From contig CALJPJ010000155.1 in the NCBI GenBank assembly GCA_937980625.1, positions 1 through 11,223 on the forward strand: DNA of 11,223 nucleotides, given 5' to 3'. Position 1 is the stretch's first letter, and every line of letters begins with the position of its first letter. Positions 1-7,046 of this stretch are shown here, piece by piece. Source of the DNA: an uncultured Bdellovibrionales bacterium (GTDB lineage: Bacteria > Bdellovibrionota > Bdellovibrionia > Bdellovibrionales > UBA1609). Below the pieces are notes generated by a model that saw nothing but the letters and a program-made list of their open reading frames with translations, made no database searches and was not told the DNA's origin. Both the position numbers and the translations under genes were made by a program.

Positions 1-10
1 AAATCTTTTT

Positions 11-859
11 ATGGATTTGATTTTATATAGAATACTAGGGCATAAATTTATTAAGTTATCAACAAATAATGAAAAGCATTTTAAAGATAGGAAGTTAGCC
101 CAGTCTTTTGATATTGGGTCCTCTAAGTTAGCTGCAACCTCTTTTTCAAGAGCACTCCGACACTTTGAATTTGAGTATAAAGGTTATAAAATTTATTTTG
201 ATGGAGTTTCAGAAAATATTGCCTGGTCTTTTTTTATTAAACAGTATCGTTTGGAGAGGGAGGGGGTTCATATAAAGCCAGAAGATGGTGATTATGTATT
301 TGATTTAGGTTCATGTTTTGGTGACACAGCTATAGCTTTTGCGGCAGATATTGGCCCGAGTGGTAAAGTTTTTAGTTTTGATTTTTTACCAGCCCATGAA
401 AAAGTATTTAAGCTTAACCTAGAGCAAAACCCTAGAATGATTGACCAAATAATTTTTTGCCCTTATGCCGTAGGTGATAAAGATGATATAAAAAAAGAAA
501 GTATTTCATCTTCTAGTGAGGAAGAAAAGATTATGCCGGGGGCATCACTTGTTTATGGTAATGTTGATACAAGTCATATCTCAACAATTACATTAGATAC
601 TTACGTAAAAAACAATAAGATTGCTAAGGTTGATTATATTAAGATGGATATTGAGGGTTACGAACTAAACGCTTTAAAGGGTGCCAAGAATATACTAAAA
701 AAATATAGACCCAAATTAGGTATAAGTGCTTACCATAGGAATGAAGATTTTTATGCCCTTCTAAAGTATATTGACCAACTCAATCTAGGTTATAAGTTTT
801 ATTTAGATCATTACACGACTCATGGTACCGAAACTGTTCTTTACGCGTCAGTAAATTAG
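11..859 (+). CDS. FkbM-family SAM-dependent methyltransferase
   Basis: Predicted class I SAM-dependent methyltransferase of the FkbM family (282 aa), whose members O-methylate sugars, glycans or secondary metabolites; the substrate here cannot be told. Seen: the SAM-binding glycine loop VFDLGSCFGDTA at about residues 97-108, the acidic strand-2 end FSFDFLPAH (121-129), TLDTYV (194-199), then the family hallmark VDYIKMDIEGYE (207-218), followed by a conserved YRPKLGISAYH segment (232-242). The C-terminus is complete (TAG stop). The ATG at 11 lies 10 nt from the window edge, the frame stays open upstream, and those 10 nt hold no Shine-Dalgarno, so the true start may lie outside. No signal peptide or membrane segment is evident, so it is probably cytoplasmic. 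It converges on metH with 15 bp between the stops. Family call is firm; function is open. Confidence 0.85.
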   Translation: MDLILYRILGHKFIKLSTNNEKHFKDRKLAQSFDIGSSKLAATSFSRALRHFEFEYKGYKIYFDGVSENIAWSFFIKQYRLEREGVHIKPEDGDYVFDLGSCFGDTAIAFAADIGPSGKVFSFDFLPAHEKVFKLNLEQNPRMIDQIIFCPYAVGDKDDIKKESISSSSEEEKIMPGASLVYGNVDTSHISTITLDTYVKNNKIAKVDYIKMDIEGYELNALKGAKNILKKYRPKLGISAYHRNEDFYALLKYIDQLNLGYKFYLDHYTTHGTETVLYASVN

Positions 860-866
860 TTTTTTT
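840..866 (+). terminator. weak candidate terminator after the FkbM gene
   Basis: A 5-bp stem (TTTAC at 840-844 with GTAAA at 851-855, 6-nt loop) overlaps the end of the methyltransferase gene and is followed, after 4 nt, by seven Ts (860-866). The stem is short and AT-rich, so termination would be inefficient. No comparable hairpin was found for metH on the opposite strand. Confidence 0.3.
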
Positions 867-874
867 AAATATAA

Positions 875-3800
875 TTAAATCTTAATATTTACACCAATAC
901 TGATTAGACGCTCTTGTGTGAGTTTAGTTTTATCACAGTAAAACTTAGCTTGTTCCTTGCCAATAGTACCAACTTTAAAATATTTTGACTCACTATTAGC
1001 AAAAATATAACCACAAACAGAACTATTGGGTGTCATTGCATAATTTTCAGTTAAGTGAATATCTAAATTTTTTTCTATATCAAGAGCCTGCCATATTTTT
1101 AATTTCTCGTTATGGTCTGGGCAAGCAGGGTAACCAGGGGCTGGTCTGATACCTTGGTACTTTTCTTGTATTAAGTCAAGATTGCTTAAGTCTTCGTTAA
1201 TACCCCATTGTAAGCGTGCTTTTTTATGTATAAATTCAGCGTAGGCCTCTGCAAATCGGTCACCTAAGGCTTGAACGAGGATAGCATTATAGTCATCATT
1301 ACTGTTTTTGTAATTCTCAGCTATTTGCAGAATATTTTTTCCAGCAGTTACAGCAAACATTCCTATAAAATCATTATAACCTTTTGGTGCAATAAAATCT
1401 GCAAGTGAGTAGTGTGGTTTATTATTGGCCTTTTTTTCTTGCTGTCTCAGAAAGTTTAATGAGCATATTGTAGAGCTTCTGTCGTTGTTACTAAACACGC
1501 TGACTGACTCACCTTCAGAGTTGGCAGGCCAAATACTGTAGGTGGCTTTAAAGTCCATTTTTTGGTTTTTCAAGTGTTTAATCATTTTTTTAGCATCATC
1601 AAAAACTTTTTGAGCTTCAGATCCGTATTTGGCGTGATCAAAAATTTTAGGGTAAACACCTTTTAGTCCCCAGGTCCAAAAAAATGGTGACCAGTCAATA
1701 TAAGGCTCTAAATCTTCAATTGTTGCATTATTAAAAATTTGTTCTCCAATATTTTTAGGTTGTAAAAATTGATGATTATCCCAATCAATTAAATATTTAT
1801 TTTTAATGGCATCATCATATTTGAGTAGTTCAATGTCTTTTTTTTCAAAATTATCTTGGTATTTTTTAAACTTTAATTTTTGTTGAGTTAGATAATTGAC
1901 CCTCTTGCTATCTGTAGAAAGTTTTTGGCATTCGTTCACTACAAGTGATGCATCTTTAATGTGACACAAAATACCTTGGTAATGAGGGGCAATTTTTATT
2001 GCTGTGTGCATTAAGGACGTTGTTGCGCCACCAATAAAAATTGGTAGGTTAATATTTTGTTCTGAAAAAGTTTTTACGTTATAAATCATTTCATCTAAAG
2101 ATGGGGTAATTAACCCACTGAGGCCAATAAAATCGGCATCATTAGACTGAGCAGCCTTTATGATATCTGCACATGAAACCATAACTCCTAGGTCAATAAC
2201 CTTATAACCATTGCAAGCAAGTATTACAGAAACAATATTTTTTCCAATATCGTGAACATCACCTTTTACAGTGGCTATAACAAAAGTTCCTTGTGAGGAA
2301 GCCTCGCCATCCTTTTTTTCCATAAATGGCTCTAAGTAAGCCACAGCTTTTTTCATGACGCGTGCAGATTTAACAACTTGTGGGAGAAACATTTTTCCAG
2401 CACCAAATAGTTCGCCGACAACCTTCATGCCTTCCATTAAAGGGCCTTCAATCACTGACAGAGGGTTGCCTATTTCTTGAAAAATTTCAGCTGTGTCATC
2501 AGTTATAAACTTGTCGATTCCATGGACGAGAGAATGAGTAATTCTGTCGTTAACAGTTTTTTTTCTCCAATCTAAAGAAGTTTCTTTTTTACTTTTTTTA
2601 TCAGAGCTGACTGTGGAGGCAAAGTTAATTAAATTTTCTGTAGCGTCAGAGTGTCGATTTAAAATCACATCTTCAACTTTATTTTTTAATTCTGTTGGGA
2701 TTTGATCGTATATGGTTAGCATGCCAGCATTAACAATGGCCATATCAAGGCCTGCCTCAATTGCATGGTATAAAAAAGCAGAATGCATGGCTTCTCGAAC
2801 AACATTATTACCTCTAAAAGAAAAAGATAAATTACTAACGCCACCAATAGTAAGGCTGCCAGGGCATTGTTTTTTTATTTCTTTTACCGCGTTAATAAAG
2901 TCGATACCGTATTGGTTGTGTTCACTGATACCGGTTCCAACAGTTAGAATGTTAGCATCAAATATAATGTCATAGGGGTTGAAATTTAATTTACTAGTTA
3001 ATAGTTCGTAAGCACGTTTGCAAATGCGCACTTTATCATTTTTAGTAGCTGCTTGGCCATTTTCATCAAATGCCATTACAACAACTGCAGCACCATACAT
3101 TTGTATTTGCTTAGCTTGTTCTAAAAATACATCCTCTCCTTCTTTCAGGGAAATAGAGTTTACTATTGATTTACCTTGTACACATTTAAGTCCAGCTTCA
3201 ATGACTGACCATTTAGATGAGTCTATCATTATTGGGACTTTACAAATTTCAGGCTCGCTTGAAACTAAATTAAGGAAATCAACCATTAATTTTTCACTAT
3301 CGAGCATACCCTCATCAAAGTTAATATCAATAATGTTGGCCCCATTTTTAACTTGTTGCCTGGCCACATCGAGGGCCGCATCTAAATTATTTTCTTTGAT
3401 AAGCCTGGAAAACTTAGGTGAGCCAGTAATGTTCGTCCTTTCACCGACTACAGTGAAGGAAAGTTGTTTGTTTTCGGATGGTATTATACTCAGTGGTTCA
3501 AGTCCTGAAAGGTGAGTTCCATTTTTATGTTTTATCCATGCTCTGGGTTTTACTTTTTTTAACTTTCTAACAATAGCATTGATGTGACTTGGTGTGGTCC
3601 CACAGCACCCACCAACAAAATTAATAAGTTCAGAGTTGGCAAAGTCATATAAGAACTCAGCAGTTTGCTCTGGAGTTTCATCATAGCCAGTGTCGGATAA
3701 AGGGTTGGGGAGTCCAGCATTAGGGTAACAGCTAATATTTGTTGTTGCGACCTTTGAAAGTTCAGCGAGAAATGGTTTCATTTCTTTTGCACCCAAAGCA

Positions 3801-4549
3801 CAATTAATTCCAACGGCAACTGCATCAAAGTGCGATATTGAATTCCAGCAGGCTTCAACGGTTTGACCAGACAAAGTACGTCCAGAATTATCAGTGATAG
3901 TAATAGATATTATTGTGGGTATTTTAACTTTTAATTTTTTGTTTAATTTTTCAATAGCATAAAGTGCGGCTTTTAGGTTGAGTGTATCAAACGTAGTCTC
4001 TGGCATTAGTAAATCAACACCGGCATCAATGAGTGCTTCGGCTTGTTCAAAGTAAGCTTCAACGAGTTCATCAAAAGTAATATCTCTGTAGCCAGGAGAA
4101 TTAACGTTTGGCGATAAAGAACTAGTTTTATTGGTTGGGCCAAGGCTTCCGGCAACAAAACATTTACGGTCAGGGTATTTACTCATAATTTCATTACATG
4201 CTGCAATAGCTACCTCGGCCGCTGCTGTATTAATTTTTTGAGCATGATCTTCAAGACCGTAATCTTTTTGTGCAATTTTAGTTGCAGAAAATGTGTTTGT
4301 TTCAATAATATCAGAGCCAGCCTCGAGATATTGTATGTGGATATCTTTTATAATATCAGGCCGAGTTAAGCTAAGTAGATCATTGTTGCCAATTAAATCA
4401 ACCTTTGATTCTGAAAAGTATTCACCACGAAAATCATCTTCGCTTAATTTATGTTTTTGAATCATGGTGCCCATGGCACCGTCAAGAAATAATATTCTAT
4501 TTTTAGCTTCTTGGCATAAGTACTTAGTAATTAGATCAAAATTTTTCAA
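875..4549 (-). CDS. metH: MetH, cobalamin-dependent methionine synthase
   Basis: Cytoplasmic B12-dependent methionine synthase: moves the methyl group of 5-methyl-THF through cob(I)alamin to homocysteine. At 1224 aa it is full length (E. coli MetH 1227 aa). Domains in order: homocysteine-binding barrel (about 15-335) with zinc ligands C250 and C315/C316 (GGCCGTTP); pterin-binding barrel (about 360-630; VGERTNITGS, MIDSSKW); cobalamin cap (about 670-750; EGPLMEGM, FLPQVVKSARVMK); Rossmann B12 domain (about 755-890) with DVHDIGKN, H766 being the lower cobalt ligand, and GLSGLITPS; AdoMet reactivation domain (about 910-1220) with IRPAPGYPACPDH (1134-1146). All key residues are present. The start codon is TTG (complement of 4547-4549), two nt after the metF stop; the N-terminal length matches E. 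coli MetH and the first in-frame ATG (M26) falls inside conserved LDGAMG, so TTG is preferred. Co-transcribed with metF. Confidence 0.97.
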   Translation of the reverse strand: MKNFDLITKYLCQEAKNRILFLDGAMGTMIQKHKLSEDDFRGEYFSESKVDLIGNNDLLSLTRPDIIKDIHIQYLEAGSDIIETNTFSATKIAQKDYGLEDHAQKINTAAAEVAIAACNEIMSKYPDRKCFVAGSLGPTNKTSSLSPNVNSPGYRDITFDELVEAYFEQAEALIDAGVDLLMPETTFDTLNLKAALYAIEKLNKKLKVKIPTIISITITDNSGRTLSGQTVEACWNSISHFDAVAVGINCALGAKEMKPFLAELSKVATTNISCYPNAGLPNPLSDTGYDETPEQTAEFLYDFANSELINFVGGCCGTTPSHINAIVRKLKKVKPRAWIKHKNGTHLSGLEPLSIIPSENKQLSFTVVGERTNITGSPKFSRLIKENNLDAALDVARQQVKNGANIIDINFDEGMLDSEKLMVDFLNLVSSEPEICKVPIMIDSSKWSVIEAGLKCVQGKSIVNSISLKEGEDVFLEQAKQIQMYGAAVVVMAFDENGQAATKNDKVRICKRAYELLTSKLNFNPYDIIFDANILTVGTGISEHNQYGIDFINAVKEIKKQCPGSLTIGGVSNLSFSFRGNNVVREAMHSAFLYHAIEAGLDMAIVNAGMLTIYDQIPTELKNKVEDVILNRHSDATENLINFASTVSSDKKSKKETSLDWRKKTVNDRITHSLVHGIDKFITDDTAEIFQEIGNPLSVIEGPLMEGMKVVGELFGAGKMFLPQVVKSARVMKKAVAYLEPFMEKKDGEASSQGTFVIATVKGDVHDIGKNIVSVILACNGYKVIDLGVMVSCADIIKAAQSNDADFIGLSGLITPSLDEMIYNVKTFSEQNINLPIFIGGATTSLMHTAIKIAPHYQGILCHIKDASLVVNECQKLSTDSKRVNYLTQQKLKFKKYQDNFEKKDIELLKYDDAIKNKYLIDWDNHQFLQPKNIGEQIFNNATIEDLEPYIDWSPFFWTWGLKGVYPKIFDHAKYGSEAQKVFDDAKKMIKHLKNQKMDFKATYSIWPANSEGESVSVFSNNDRSSTICSLNFLRQQEKKANNKPHYSLADFIAPKGYNDFIGMFAVTAGKNILQIAENYKNSNDDYNAILVQALGDRFAEAYAEFIHKKARLQWGINEDLSNLDLIQEKYQGIRPAPGYPACPDHNEKLKIWQALDIEKNLDIHLTENYAMTPNSSVCGYIFANSESKYFKVGTIGKEQAKFYCDKTKLTQERLISIGVNIKI

Positions 4550-4566
4550 AGTTAGTAAAACCTTTT
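4547..4566 (-). promoter_or_regulatory. metF-metH junction: TTG start with poor SD
   Basis: Read on the minus strand, the metF TAA (4552-4554) is followed by two bases and then a TTG initiator for metH. The best Shine-Dalgarno-like run, AAAAGG inside the last metF codons, sits about 11 nt from the TTG, longer than usual. The arrangement suggests that metH translation depends on ribosomes finishing metF. Confidence 0.55.
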
Positions 4567-5499
4567 CACAACATTGGTGACAGTATTAACGTCATTCATA
4601 ATATAAAAATGAACGGCAGGAACATCAAAATTTAATAACTCTTCAATTTGTTTACAAGCCCAGTTTACGCCAATTTCTTTAACGTGTTCTGGGTTAGCTA
4701 AAACCTCTTCAACCAGTTGATCTGGAAAGTGAATGTAAAAATTTTTAGGTAGCGATTTTAATTGTTTTACAGATTTTAAAATTTTTAGCCCTGGGATAAT
4801 TGGGCACTCAATACCTATAGAACGGCAATGTTTAACGAAGTTAATATAGTTTGTTGTGTCGTAGAACATTTGGGTAGTAATGTATTGCGCGCCCAGATCA
4901 ATTTTATTTTTTAAGTAGTTAATATCTTGCTTTAAGTTTGGTGATTCAAAATGTTTTTCTGGATAACCAGCAACACCAATACAAAATTTAAGAGGGTCAG
5001 CTCCAGAAATATCTTCATTGACGTAATCACCCTTATTAAGTTGATCAATTTGACTGACTAAATCTGACGCATAAGAATTTACTCTACGTCCACTGGAGAC
5101 TTTTTTATTATAATTTACACCGTCACCACGTAAAGCGAGAATATTTTCAACACCAAGATAGTTTAATTCGATTAAGGCGTCTTCTGTTTCTTCTTTTGTA
5201 AATCCGTTACATAAGATATGAGCTACAGTATCAATTTTAAATCGATTTTGAATAATACCACAAATGCCAAGTGTGCCGGGTCTTTTTTTGTATATTCGTC
5301 TTTCAATAGTCCCGTCAGGCTTTTCGTTGTAAAAGGCGCTAGAAGAATGAGAAGTTACGTCGATCCAAGGTGGTTTAAAAGGAACAAGCTCTTTTACAAT
5401 ATCAACAACATCTTTGACTGATCGTCCACGAGGAGGTGGAACAATTTCGTAGCTGAATAATGGGCTTTTAGATTTTTCAATATGTTCAATAACTGTCAT
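4552..5499 (-). CDS. metF: MetF, 5,10-methylenetetrahydrofolate reductase
   Basis: FAD-dependent reductase making 5-methyl-THF from 5,10-methylene-THF, the methyl donor for MetH encoded directly downstream. TIM-barrel protein of 315 aa. Seen: FSYEIVPP near the N-terminus with the catalytic glutamate (E18, equivalent to E. coli E28), ALRGD (122-126) with the flavin/folate-site aspartate D126, YASDLV (143-148), GVAGYPEKH (175-183), TTQMFYD (208-214) with the substrate-contacting Q and F, and PIIPGL (233-238). Compared from memory with E. coli MetF (296 aa), it has extra segments, such as the IERRIYKKRPGTLGICG region (65-81) and FCIGVAGYPEKH, that look like the longer MetF of Bacteroidota. ATG start with a purine-rich GAGAGAAG just upstream, 6 nt away. 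First gene of the metF-metH unit. Confidence 0.95.
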   Translation of the reverse strand: MTVIEHIEKSKSPLFSYEIVPPPRGRSVKDVVDIVKELVPFKPPWIDVTSHSSSAFYNEKPDGTIERRIYKKRPGTLGICGIIQNRFKIDTVAHILCNGFTKEETEDALIELNYLGVENILALRGDGVNYNKKVSSGRRVNSYASDLVSQIDQLNKGDYVNEDISGADPLKFCIGVAGYPEKHFESPNLKQDINYLKNKIDLGAQYITTQMFYDTTNYINFVKHCRSIGIECPIIPGLKILKSVKQLKSLPKNFYIHFPDQLVEEVLANPEHVKEIGVNWACKQIEELLNFDVPAVHFYIMNDVNTVTNVVKRFY

Positions 5500-5519
5500 T
5501 ATTAACTTCTCTCTTGGGC

Positions 5520-5532
5520 TTAAAGACTTTAT
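5520..5532 (-). promoter_or_regulatory. metF leader box 1 (candidate operator)
   Basis: On the minus strand ATAAAGTCTTTAA; its core TAAAGTCTTTA (5521-5531) is a perfect palindrome around one central base. It lies 21-33 nt before the metF ATG. It matches box 2 at 12 of 13 positions. The AGACT core only loosely resembles the E. coli MetJ box AGACGTCT, so the binding protein is unknown. Confidence 0.35.
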
Positions 5533-5585
5533 CGAGTCAATTTACTTTGATAAATGAGTTGAGCTTATTAAATATTATTAGAGCT

Positions 5586-5598
5586 TTATAGACTTTAT
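5586..5598 (-). promoter_or_regulatory. metF leader box 2 (candidate operator)
   Basis: On the minus strand ATAAAGTCTATAA, a second copy of the box near the metF start with one base changed, 66 bp away. It touches the predicted metF -10 and would cover the transcription start, a typical repressor position. Inferred only from the repeat and its placement. Confidence 0.35.
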
Positions 5599-5626
5599 AT
5601 TTAATTAATTGTTAATTCAATATCAA
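5598..5626 (-). promoter_or_regulatory. candidate sigma70 promoter of metF-metH
   Basis: Minus strand: TTGATA (complement of 5621-5626), 17-bp spacer, TAAATA (complement of 5598-5603). This would start transcription near 5590 and give a leader of about 90 nt. In such AT-rich DNA chance matches are common, so support is moderate. Confidence 0.4.
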
Positions 5627-5639
5627 TTAATAATTTATT

Positions 5640-5700
5640 AGGCTTTCTAGGATAGACTCAATTCGTAAAATGAAAGTACTAGGTTGATTGTCTATTGCCT
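5640..5700. repeat. imperfect inverted repeat, possible RNA structure
   Basis: ATAGACTCAAT (5652-5662) faces ATTGTCTAT (5687-5695), pairing except for a 2-nt bulge, and the outer AGGC (5640-5643) faces GCCT (5697-5700). The stretch is less AT-rich than its flanks. It lies upstream of the predicted metF promoter, hence probably in the 3' region of the preceding 152-aa gene's transcript. No T-tract follows, so a classical terminator is unlikely. Confidence 0.3.
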
Positions 5701-5746
5701 TTATAAAAAAATATAACATAACTTAGGCCTGTTAGGTGCAGAGCGT

Positions 5747-6205
5747 TTAATTTGTATATAAGTTTACTTTTGATCGTGAAGTAAAGTCTTTATTGGGGAG
5801 CCCCCAGCTGTAATTATATGAAATCATTTCATTTTCCCATAGTATAAGCTCTATGTCTTCTCTGAAGCGAGCTCTATCTTCAGGATCGTTGTGACGAAAA
5901 ATAAATTTTGATTCAATATCTGAATTTATGTCGTTACAAGTTGTTAGTTCATGCTCATATAAGTAGGGCACATTACTATTTAGAGTCCATAGACTTAGCC
6001 TTGTATTTTGATTGAGTGCAATGATGGTTTCTTCTTTGTGTAAAAGGTCATCATTTAAACCTGTAGTTTCATAATTAATTTTAATACCTGCTCCGTTAAT
6101 TATTGGCGCAAGGCAAAAGCGAGCCTTAAACTTTTTCCCTTCGTGGTTTTCACCTTTGCCAATATAATGACCAGCCTTTTGTAAGAGTTGATTAATTATA
6201 TTCAT
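5747..6205 (-). CDS. hypothetical protein, 152 aa
   Basis: I do not recognise this protein. It is soluble-looking, without signal peptide, membrane helix or cysteine-pair motif. A short amphipathic start (NIINQLLQKAGHYIGKGENH) precedes alternating polar/hydrophobic stretches such as KFKARFCLA, AGIKINYETTG, ETIIALNQ and RLSLWTLNS, suggesting a mostly beta fold, possibly a small lipocalin-like barrel; the later part holds HNDPEDRARFREDIELILWENE, split by eye into a charged turn and a strand or helix. It is supported as a gene by ATG with a good Shine-Dalgarno (AAAGGA, about 5-6 nt upstream), uninterrupted length and absence of any competing frame. It reads in the same direction as metF but 247 bp separate them and metF has its own candidate promoter, so a link to methionine metabolism is not shown. 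Confidence 0.75.
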   Translation of the reverse strand: MNIINQLLQKAGHYIGKGENHEGKKFKARFCLAPIINGAGIKINYETTGLNDDLLHKEETIIALNQNTRLSLWTLNSNVPYLYEHELTTCNDINSDIESKFIFRHNDPEDRARFREDIELILWENEMISYNYSWGLPNKDFTSRSKVNLYTN

Positions 6206-6365
6206 TAAGATCCTTTAATTTTTATTAGTCATAATCTAATTTAAGTAATTCATTAGTTTAATTTTAATTACAATGTATAGATTTTTTTTTATACACCTTA
6301 AAAGGTTTATTAAATTAAAATTTATGTAATTATTCAATGGAATTAATGTAATAAATTATTAATTT

Positions 6366-6374
6366 TGTTAAAAT
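6366..6374 (+). promoter_or_regulatory. extended -10 promoter of the GNAT gene
   Basis: TGTTAAAAT, an extended -10 element (TGn plus TAAAAT at 6369-6374), with no good -35 at 16-18 bp. Transcription would start near 6381, giving a leader of about 20 nt that contains the Shine-Dalgarno at 6389. Confidence 0.4.
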
Positions 6375-6388
6375 ACACCTTAAGCAAT

Positions 6389-6394
6389 AGGAGG
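6389..6394 (+). promoter_or_regulatory. strong Shine-Dalgarno of the GNAT gene
   Basis: AGGAGG, a full consensus ribosome binding site, 5 nt before the ATG at 6400. It is the strongest one in the window and fixes the start of the acetyltransferase gene. Confidence 0.8.
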
Positions 6395-6399
6395 TTTAA

Positions 6400-6876
6400 A
6401 TGGATAAATTCATAAGACAAGCAACAGCGAGTGACTCTCAGATAATATTGCAACTAATTAACGAATTGGCTCATTATGAAAAAGAGCCAGACGCAGTCAA
6501 AACAACAGAAGCTGACATTATTAGAGATGGTTTTGGTGAAACAAGTTTTTTTAAAGCGCTTATTTGTGAGCATAAAGAGAAACCAGTGGGTTTTGCTCTA
6601 TATTTTTATACTTGGTCAACATGGGAGGGAAGGCCTTCACTTTACTTAGAAGATTTATTTGTTTTACCAGAATATAGGGGTGAAGGGTTTGGCTTGTCTT
6701 TATTTAAAAAGCTAGCGAGTATTGCTAATGAAAATAAGTGTAAAAGAATAGATTGGTCTGTTTTAGACTGGAACACTCCTGCAATTAATTTTTACGATAA
6801 AATTGGTGCTAAGCATATGAAAGAGTGGTGGACTTATCGTTTAGAGGGAGAAGCGTTAGTGAAGTTTTCTAAATAA
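6400..6876 (+). CDS. GNAT acetyltransferase, SSAT/thialysine type
   Basis: Acetyl-CoA-dependent N-acetyltransferase (158 aa) of the GNAT superfamily. The closest family I recognise is the diamine/thialysine acetyltransferase group (human SAT1/SAT2): shared features are the GFALYFYTWSTWEGRPS segment (64-80), LYLEDLFVLPEYRGEGFG (81-98) including the acetyl-CoA pyrophosphate loop RGEGFG (93-98), VLDWNTPAINFY (121-132) with the conserved tyrosine of the active site, and the C-terminal WWTYRL. The substrate is probably a small amine such as a diamine, polyamine or thialysine, but specificity cannot be read from sequence. Length is usual for the family, with no signal peptide, so it is cytoplasmic. 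It is a single-gene unit with its own promoter and ribosome site; an inverted-repeat element begins at the base after its stop codon. Confidence 0.92.
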   Translation: MDKFIRQATASDSQIILQLINELAHYEKEPDAVKTTEADIIRDGFGETSFFKALICEHKEKPVGFALYFYTWSTWEGRPSLYLEDLFVLPEYRGEGFGLSLFKKLASIANENKCKRIDWSVLDWNTPAINFYDKIGAKHMKEWWTYRLEGEALVKFSK

Positions 6877-7015
6877 TACCAATTCAATTAAATAACTCCC
6901 TAAATTCTAAACTTATTTAAATTGTAATGCGCGGAGTTCTCCAGCTGGGAGCTGTTTGAGCACATTATGATTTAAATAAATTTAGAATTTAGGGAGTTAT
7001 TTAATTGAATTAGTA
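6877..7015. mobile_element. 139-bp MITE-like inverted-repeat element
   Basis: Two 56-nt arms, 6877-6932 and 6960-7015, are reverse complements at 51 of 56 positions, separated by only 27 nt. All five differences are transition-type, so either strand can partly restore pairing with G-U. Ends read TACCAATTCAATTAAATAAC and its near mirror. The central 27 nt is richer in GC and contains the palindrome CCAGCTGG (6941-6948), where a smaller CTCC/GGAG hairpin can form. There is no ORF. This is the architecture of a non-autonomous MITE or dispersed palindromic unit; flanking bases suggest at most a TA-type target duplication. As RNA it would fold into one long hairpin and may end transcripts of the GNAT gene, and of the opposing oxygenase gene. 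Mobility itself is inferred, as only one copy is present here. Confidence 0.75.
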
Positions 7016-7046
7016 TAAAGTAGTTAACTGTCTTAAATTATTTAGT

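Larger units (their letters stand above)
5500..5746. other. metF leader and intergenic region
   Basis: A 247-bp AT-rich gap between the unrecognised 152-aa gene and metF, both on the minus strand. It holds a candidate metF promoter (5598-5626), two copies of a 13-bp box (5520-5532, 5586-5598) and an imperfect inverted repeat (5640-5700). No SAM, SAH or cobalamin riboswitch motif could be recognised and no convincing small ORF was seen. Confidence 0.6.

Noticed and set aside
11..859. FkbM gene as part of a polysaccharide cluster
   Set aside because: No glycosyltransferase or sugar-nucleotide gene is visible on the window side, and what lies upstream is outside the window.
2712..3515. Plus-strand open frames at 2712-2975 and 3018-3515
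   Set aside because: They lie wholly inside metH on the opposite strand, have no ribosome site or recognisable domains, and metH is unambiguous there.
5218..5421. Plus-strand open frame of 67 codons
   Set aside because: It is antisense to conserved metF coding sequence and shows no independent support.
5500..5600. Canonical MetJ met-box array
   Set aside because: AGACT-like words are present, but no tandem 8-bp copies close to AGACGTCT; kept only as unnamed boxes.
5500..5746. SAM, SAH or cobalamin riboswitch before metF-metH
   Set aside because: The gap is long enough, but none of the conserved core motifs of these classes could be recognised and the DNA is very AT-rich.
6282..6290. Run of nine Ts as an intrinsic terminator
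   Set aside because: No stable hairpin precedes it on the plus strand and no gene ends just upstream in that direction.
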